From NCBI GenBank assembly GCA_026770615.1, contig MU631370.1, positions 209,549 through 220,706 of the forward strand: a DNA stretch of 11,158 bases, in the 5' to 3' direction. The stretch is from Pavlovales sp. CCMP2436. Lineage: Eukaryota; Haptophyta; Pavlovophyceae; Pavlovales. Under the pieces are notes generated by a model. It worked only from the letters and a program-made list of their open reading frames with translations. It searched no databases and was not told the DNA's origin. Position 1 is the first letter of the stretch; every line of letters begins with the position of its first letter. The position numbers and the translations under genes are program-made. Shown here piece after piece: positions 7,102 to 11,158 of the stretch.

Positions 7102-7670
7102 TCGCTGGGAAGCGATGGTGTTTTGAATGTCGAGAACTCGTTTGCGCGTGCAGGGCGCGGGCCGCAGCGCGGGGGCGCGGTGGAAGGACTGCTTAAAGAG
7201 GGAGCCGAAGGAGCCGAGACGTCGAGCGCGAGCGAGTCCACTTGATGGCGGGTTTGGGTTTTAAATGCCGTAAACTTGTTCGCGCGTGCAGGGCGCGGGC
7301 CGCCGCGCGGGGGCGCGGTGGAAGGACTAGTTGAAGAAAGAGCCGAAGGAGCCAAACCAGGCAACGCGAGGCCGTCCGGCCGAGTGCGAGCGAGCGCGAG
7401 CGAGCGAGTTCATTGGTGGTCTCACCTTCGGCGTGTCGCTAGGAAGCGACGGGGTTTTGAATGCCGTGAACTCGTTCGCGCGTGCGGGGCGCGGGCTGCA
7501 GCGCGGGGGCGCGTTGGAAGGACTGGTTAAAGAAGGAGCCGAAGGAGCCGAGACGTCGAGCGCGAGCGAGTCCACTTGATGGCGGGTTTGCATTTGGAAT
7601 GCCATGAACTTGTTCGCGCGCGCATGGCGCGAGCAACCGCGCGGAGGCGCGGTGGATGAGGTAGTAGATG
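7102..7670 (+). repeat. 334-bp higher-order repeat built of 138- and 196-bp subunits
   Basis: TCGCTGGGAAGCGATGG at 7102 returns as TCGCTAGGAAGCGACGG at 7436, a shift of exactly 334. Inside each, an AACTCG or AACTTG anchor followed by TTTGCGCGTGC or TTCGCGCG-type sequence recurs at 7132, 7270, 7466 and 7604 (steps 138, 196, 138). This is a two-level tandem repeat, the second round incomplete. A plus-strand frame gives repeated EGLVKEGAEGAETSSASEST-like peptides, but all frames are distorted by the repeats, so no gene is called. Confidence 0.82.
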
Positions 7671-7719
7671 AAGCGTCCGTGATGGAGGTGGCCGATAGCA
7701 GTGCGTACAACAGCTTTGC

Positions 7720-7742
7720 GAGGCAGCCCATCGGGCTGCCTC
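7720..7742. repeat. Perfect 10-bp hairpin with 3-nt loop
   Basis: GAGGCAGCCC at 7720-7729, loop ATC, and its exact complement GGGCTGCCTC at 7733-7742, followed by an AT-rich TATATATTAC. It would be a very stable stem in DNA or RNA, in the non-repetitive middle part of the insert. Its role is unknown; it resembles hairpins near transposon ends or transcript 3' ends. Confidence 0.85.
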
Positions 7743-7850
7743 TATATATTACTATTAGCGGCTCAGCATGGTTCTACAGGTGTTGTTCAGTTACTGGCTT
7801 GGTCGACGTCAGGCTAGGTCGAGCAATCGACCCAAACCTGCATGCACCAG

Positions 7851-7874
7851 CACTCACACCAAAGGGTGTGAGTG
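7851..7874. repeat. Perfect 10-bp hairpin with 4-nt loop
   Basis: CACTCACACC at 7851-7860, loop AAAG, and the exact complement GGTGTGAGTG at 7865-7874. It is the second perfect stem within 130 bases, just ahead of the 201-bp array. No function can be assigned. Confidence 0.85.
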
Positions 7875-7929
7875 TGTGCGCCCCGGCCCCCACGCCCCGC
7901 CTCGGCCGCGCCTCGGCCGCCGCAGCCCT

Positions 7930-8835
7930 GCCGTGGTGGCCGCAGGGAGCAACATCGTCTTTGTAGTTTTCGTAGCCTTGAGCGGCGTCTCCGTGTGCGG
8001 CTCGCCGCCGCGCGCAGCAGCGCCCACCGCAAGCGCGCGACGCACATCCACTTGAGGACCCGAGCGAGACGGGAGGTCGAGAGGTGCCAGCGAGTATCTC
8101 AAGTGGACAGCATCGCGACGTTACGAGCGCACACACTGCGGTGGCCGCAGGGAGCAGCATCGTCGTAGCCTTGGTAGCCTTGAGCGGCGTCTCCGTGTGC
8201 GGCCCGTCGCCGCGCGCAGTAGCGTCCTCCGCAGCGCGCGACGCACATCCACTTGAGGACCCGAGCGAGACGGGAGGTCGAGAGGTGCCAGCGAGTACCT
8301 CAACTAGACCGCATTGCGACGCTGCGAGCGCGCACACTGCGGCGGCCGCAGGGAGCAGCATCGTCGTAGCCTTGGTAGCCTTGAGCGGCTTCTCCGCGTG
8401 CGGCCCACCGCCGCGCGCAGCAGCGCCCACCGCAGCGCGCGACGCACATCCACTTGAGGACCCGAGCGAGACGGGAGGTCGAGAGGTGCCAGCGAAAACC
8501 TCAAGTGGACAGCATCGCGACGTTACGAGCGCACACACTGCGGTGGCCGCAGGGAGCAGCATCGTCGTCGTAGCCTGGGTAGCCTTGAGCGGGCTTCTCC
8601 GCGTGCGGCCCGCCGCCGCGCGCAGCAGCGCCCACCGCAGCGCGCGACGCACATCCACTTGAGGACCCGCGCGAGATGGGTGGTCGAGAGGTGCCAGCGA
8701 GCACCTCGAGTGGACAGCATCGCGCCGCTGCGAGCGCGCACACTGCGGTGGCCGCAGGAAGCAGCATCGTCGTCGTAGCCTTGGTTGGTAGCCTTGAGCG
8801 GCGTCTCCGCGTGCTGCTCGCCACCGCGCGAAACA
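7930..8835 (+). repeat. 201-bp tandem array, about four and a half units
   Basis: The anchor CACATCCACTTGAGGACCC occurs at 8043, 8244, 8445 and 8650 (steps 201, 201, 205), with a partial unit before the first. Units differ by scattered substitutions, so the array is not recent. Because 201 is a multiple of three, several frames stay open on both strands, giving long spurious ORFs such as a 372-codon minus-strand one (7774-8892). The 205-bp step breaks the phase, which argues against a selected repeat protein. Each unit contains an 11-bp inverted repeat (for example 8449-8459 with 8499-8509). Confidence 0.9.
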
Positions 8836-8868
8836 GCGCCCGTCACAGCACATGACAGAAGCAATAAG

Positions 8869-8900
8869 CATGGTGGCGAAGAGCAACATCATGGTGGCGA
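8869..8900 (+). repeat. Short direct repeat CATGGTGGCGA, two copies
   Basis: The 11-mer CATGGTGGCGA occurs at 8869-8879 and 8890-8900, 21 bases apart, in the tail of the insert between the 201-bp array and the right-hand OTU half. It may be a terminal motif of the element or replication slippage. Confidence 0.7.
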
Positions 8901-8967
8901 GCCAGGCAGCGCCCCCCTTGGAAGGCGCAGTTGCAGCTGCACGCTCGCGCAGCTCAGGGCGTGTAAT

Positions 8968-9395
8968 CCGGATATAGACCCAGATGACCCCATGGGGAAT
9001 GACCTAGACCACAGTAAGCGACCCAACTTCTGGCCAATAGCAGCGCAAGCAAAACACGGCCCTCCCCACTTCCCAGCAAACCAGGCCGCATGGATGTCAG
9101 ACAACATGCTTCACAACATAGCGACAGTCATGAGAACAGACATCGCGGTGCTGAAACAAGCAGAGACCCCGGCAAAGTGGGCGACATTATCGACCTATAT
9201 TACGCAAACACCCCGCACCAACCGCGGATCGGCAGTTTCACATGGATACACCAAACTACTACAGGAGGCAGAGTACGGCAGAATAAGACCCTCGGTGAAT
9301 TGCTCATGGCATCGCGCAGCAGGCAAGGCAGACAAATATGCGTAATCACCATCGACGCCAACATGACACACTTCGAGGCGACACGAGAAATTTAG
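8968..9395 (+). pseudogene. OTU-like cysteine protease, C-terminal half, with a frameshift
   Basis: From the second CCGGATATA copy the frame reads PDIDPDDPMGNDLDHS and later AAWMSDNMLHNIATVMRTDI, ordinary globular sequence that carries on from the half ending at 6662. This frame runs to a TAA at 9343-9345. The probable true C-terminus is in another frame, QICVITIDANMTHFEATREI ending at TAG 9393-9395. There, His (codon 9369-9371) sits in the hydrophobic strand-then-His context expected for the catalytic His of OTU proteases. A shift of phase near 9150-9200 is therefore likely. With the left half, the ancestral protein would be about 270 residues or more. Two independent lesions (insert and frameshift) point to a dead gene. 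Assignment rests on the Cys box in the other half plus this His box. Confidence 0.6.
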
Positions 9396-9694
9396 TAGAA
9401 AAACTGACAAGCAAGGAGAGGGTATGGGGGGAGGGGGAGAAGGGAGGTGAGCTGGCGCAGAACTTCACTTTCTCTGCTTGTATTATGTGCTGTAGGTGCG
9501 CACCGCGTGCGCAGACGAGCTGCATGTCCCGCATGTCGAGACGAGCGGGATGCAGCAGAGGTTGATCAGCGCGCAAGTCGAGTGTCGTCGACAGTCGTGT
9601 GCCTGACCAGTGTTAGCCGGGATGACGGTATCCGGGGGCTCGGGAGCTGGTACCAGTTATTAACTGGGAGACCGCGAACGGGACCGGATGTTTT
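9396..9694. other. Intergenic stretch with G-quadruplex-like run and small palindromes
   Basis: I see no gene here. It begins with a purine-rich stretch holding four G tracts (9420-9444). Further on there is an imperfect stem between about 9519 and 9560 (GCTGCAT and CCCGC against GCGGGATGCAGC) and a 15-nt near-palindrome CCAGTTATTAACTGG at 9653-9667. Confidence 0.45.
9420..9444 (+). other. Potential G-quadruplex
   Basis: The run has four G tracts of three or more, at 9420-9422, 9426-9431, 9433-9437 and 9442-9444, with loops of 3, 1 and 4 bases. It satisfies the usual intramolecular G-quadruplex pattern and lies 25 bases downstream of the OTU-like stop. Formation is inferred, not shown. Confidence 0.6.
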
Positions 9695-10249
9695 TTAATA
9701 CTCGGCGTTGTTCGACGACCTTCGACGCAGCGCGGAGCTTGCGGCACGAGCGAGCGGCGTCCGGCCTGCGCGCGATGGTGAACGAGCGCTGTGACCCTGC
9801 ACAAAAGCCACCTCGTACCAGCTCTTGTCGATCGGGTACAGCTCGCTGAGCGGCCCGTGCGTTGGCTCGGAACTCTCGCCGCCGGGTGTGCGTGACACTC
9901 TGACAACCACGCCGACCTGCAGCTCCTTGACGCAAACTGAATTCTGCCGCGTGCTCTCTGCCAAGGATAGAAGCCTGCCGGGCAGGGTCGGGCGCGCACC
10001 CCCACCTGACTCCTCGCCGCCGAGCCTGGCCACCCAGACACCCACGTTCTTACGAACGGCAGCACAGTCGTGCGAAGGGCACGCGTAGCAACAGCCCTGA
10101 GTGTCTGCTGCCGCGGCATGCCCGGGCCGTCGCACGCTCGCGTGCTCCGCATCGAGCCACAAGAGCTCATCAACCTGCTTGCCCTCGAACCGAGGGTACC
10201 TGTGCGGGCTCTTGTCGCAGGGCGTGCTGAAGCAGCTGCGCTTGGGCAC
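9695..10249 (-). CDS. Unrecognised Cys-containing protein or exon, start unclear
   Basis: A minus-strand frame is open from a TAA near 10300 to the stop at 9695. The nominal start is GTG at 10249, but the frame upstream still looks coding (GNEKKVKPVPKRS), so the true start or a splice site may lie there. The product has a basic N-terminus with KRSCFSTPCDKSPHRYPRFE, then a Cys cluster CCYACPSHDC, which could bind metal. A segment rich in Val and Gly follows (ELQVGVVVRVSRTPGG, then LSELYPIDKSWYEVAFVQG) and looks like a small beta-rich domain. The last 35 residues are Arg/Ser/Ala-rich and may be read-through. I do not recognise the family; C-terminal pieces of transposases or integrases often combine a Cys cluster and a small beta domain, but that is only a guess. 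No neighbour clarifies its role. Confidence 0.45.
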   Translation of the reverse strand: MPKRSCFSTPCDKSPHRYPRFEGKQVDELLWLDAEHASVRRPGHAAAADTQGCCYACPSHDCAAVRKNVGVWVARLGGEESGGGARPTLPGRLLSLAESTRQNSVCVKELQVGVVVRVSRTPGGESSEPTHGPLSELYPIDKSWYEVAFVQGHSARSPSRAGRTPLARAASSALRRRSSNNAEY

Positions 10250-10867
10250 AGGCTTTACTTTCTTTTCGTTTCCGAACGCTGAGAATCGGAAATGTTAGTT
10301 ACATTAAGTACGTCGTCGACCCTCAAGGCACCTAAGAGTCACACGAGATGGGCTCCGACCATCGAGAAGAGCTATATTCGACATCAGCTATCGACACTTT
10401 GCGCGCAGGGGTGACCAATGTCTACTTCTTCGTCCCGGCCACCACTTTTCCCTCCACAGTGCGGAATCGCGCCACTAATTCGGATTTCGACAACATATAT
10501 GCTACGGGCATAACATGGCGCCGTGCAGCACAGCCCTAGTTATTTAGTACACGTAGGTCAACTTTCTCCGTGACCAAGCTCGATACGACACCACATTACA
10601 TCACTGGACGCGTAGCGCACCCCGACTTAAATTGATTCATAAACAATATGGTGCCGTGCGTGCAGTGCACAGCTGCACACGGACCCAGTAGACGTACAAC
10701 ACTACATTCTCCTTGACCGAACTCGACACGACACCACATCTTAGACTTACACCACTGGACGCGTAGCGCGTCCCGGGCGTATTTTCGACAGAAGGGCCGC
10801 CGTAGGCTTCAAGGGCCCGCAACTCACCTCGCGGCGCACAATTTAACATCGCGCCGCCGCCACACTT
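10250..10867. repeat. Gene-free stretch with a diverged direct duplication
   Basis: No gene is recognisable. Two related blocks follow each other. One runs from ATGGCGCCGTGCAGCAC (10515) to CTGGACGCGTAGCGCACCCCG (10604-10624). The other runs from ATGGTGCCGTGCGTGC (10648) to CTGGACGCGTAGCGCGTCCCG (10755-10775). Between the anchors both have a TCGA(T/C)ACGACACCACAT segment. The offset grows from 133 to 151 bases, so indels have accumulated. The 10471-10491 piece is an inverted relative of 5457-5478. Confidence 0.7.
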
Positions 10868-11158
10868 ATGTCGCAATCTCAATCGCCACCGGTGAATCGT
10901 GATGCCGCGGCGTTCCGCGCCCGCTTCCTCGTGATCGGAGGGGTCTTGGTTGCGACGGCGATCGCCAGCGTCGTTATTCTCGTCTCCTCGTCCCATGGTC
11001 AGCTCGCCGCCGCCTCGCCGGTGAACTTGACGGCCGGTGGTTTCTCTGCCAGCACCACAAACTTCGGCTTCGGCTCCCAGACGGTACAGTCTATATTAAT
11101 GAGGGGGGTTCGGGCTGGTGGTACGTTTCAAGTTCAAGTCAGGCTGATCTTAGCGCTC
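10868..11158 (+). CDS. Start of a signal-anchor membrane protein, entered by the repeat element
   Basis: An ATG at 10868 opens a frame that reaches the window end (97 codons). Residues 1-18 are polar, with arginines at 11, 17 and 19. Residues about 20-42 (FLVIGGVLVATAIASVVILV) form one transmembrane segment, followed by a Ser/Thr/Gly-rich stretch (NLTAGGFSASTTNFGFGSQT) with one possible N-glycosylation site. This is the layout of a type II membrane or signal-anchored surface protein. From codon 77 (11096) the DNA is a copy of the TTAATG-type repeat that starts the insert in the OTU gene, so the last 21 residues (from about LMRGVRAGGTFQVQV on) are probably repeat-derived rather than native. 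I do not recognise the family. The gene is likely interrupted, but what lies beyond the edge is unseen. Confidence 0.5.
   Translation, partial: MSQSQSPPVNRDAAAFRARFLVIGGVLVATAIASVVILVSSSHGQLAAASPVNLTAGGFSASTTNFGFGSQTVQSILMRGVRAGGTFQVQVRLILAL
11096..11158 (+). repeat. Third copy of the insert's left end, runs off the window
   Basis: TTAATGAGGGGGG here matches TTAATGTAGGGGGG at 6663 and 6881, and the match continues to the window end with only a few differences (loss of one T, three or so substitutions). It is preceded by CAGTCTATA, compared with CCGGATATA at the OTU site, so the two flanks share only TATA. This supports a fixed left element end at TTAATG and an independent insertion. Confidence 0.85.

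Larger units (their letters stand above)
6663..8967. mobile_element. Repeat-rich insert splitting the OTU gene, with 9-bp flanking duplication
   Basis: The 9-mer CCGGATATA stands at 6654-6662 and again at 8968-8976, and the OTU-like reading phase stops at the first copy and resumes at the second. This is what an insertion with a 9-bp target-site duplication leaves. The insert begins TTAATGTAGGGGGG. A second start of this kind lies inside it at 6881, and a third at 11096 interrupts another ORF. Contents in order: two 218-bp units, a 334-bp higher-order repeat, a 0.25-kb segment with two perfect hairpins, a 201-bp tandem array and a 130-bp tail. I see no terminal inverted repeats and no transposase, so it would be non-autonomous. 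Nine-bp duplications are typical of Mutator-like transposons, but that alone does not classify it. Caution: the unit at 6881 is also preceded by GGATATA, so part of the 9-mer could belong to the repeat. Confidence 0.62.

Noticed and set aside
6991..7245. Acidic ORF with VDDEEAENKA in the 218-bp unit
   Set aside because: Both units carry it, but each frame is short, lacks a consistent start and runs into the next repeat system; a coding origin is possible but no gene is supported.
8043..8835. CRISPR-like array
   Set aside because: The whole 201-bp unit repeats, with no unique spacers of constant length; this is a satellite-type tandem repeat.
7774..8892. 372-codon minus-strand frame with 67-residue repeats
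   Set aside because: A product of the 201-bp tandem array, whose period is a multiple of three; several other frames are open too, and no non-repetitive domain is present.
6663..8967. Terminal inverted repeats for the insert
   Set aside because: TTAATGTAGGGG on the left and the complement of the right end, ATTACACGCCC, share too little to count.

Overview
The window reads as a GC-rich eukaryotic contig, probably from a unicellular protist or alga. It carries a decaying block of giant-virus-like (Nucleocytoviricota) genes embedded among retroelement remains and repeat arrays. Reasons: the best genes belong to families I know from large eukaryotic DNA viruses; there is a eukaryotic-type reverse transcriptase and an OTU-like protease; several genes carry stops and frameshifts; and about a fifth of the window is tandem repeat. 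No bacterial operon signals, rRNA or tRNA were seen. The species cannot be named from the sequence, and a GC-rich giant-virus genome carrying repeats is the alternative.

Left part (1-2456, all minus strand): a broken reverse-transcriptase gene runs off the left edge (1-1564). Two decayed small genes follow. One is spread over three frames (about 1561-2022) and the other is a charged, helical protein with one frameshift (2155-2456). An AT-rich spacer with a duplicated 17-nt motif lies between them.

Centre left (2442-4457, plus strand): a compact run of three open genes with tiny gaps. These are the C-terminal half of a poxvirus D6/D11-like superfamily 2 helicase, a 315-residue protein matching an uncharacterised giant-virus family with an added acidic tail, and a 60-residue membrane-anchored protein. 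The helicase lacks its ATP-binding half and starts abruptly, head to head with the minus-strand gene at 2456, which looks like a rearrangement junction. Doubtful GC-rich coding remains follow (4492-5171).

Centre right (5172-9395): after about 1.1 kb with a long imperfect hairpin and no recognisable gene, an OTU-like cysteine protease gene is split in two. Its Cys-containing half ends at 6662 and its His-containing half resumes at 8968. Between them lies a 2.3-kb repeat-rich insert bounded by identical 9-bp copies of CCGGATATA, with the reading phase continuing across them. The insert holds two 218-bp units, a 334-bp higher-order repeat, two perfect hairpins and a 201-bp array.

Right part (9396-11158): a potential G-quadruplex, a minus-strand Cys-containing ORF of unknown type (9695-10249), a diverged direct duplication, and finally the start of a signal-anchor membrane protein. 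That last ORF is itself entered at about 11096 by another copy of the insert's left end. The repeat family has therefore hit at least two genes in this window.
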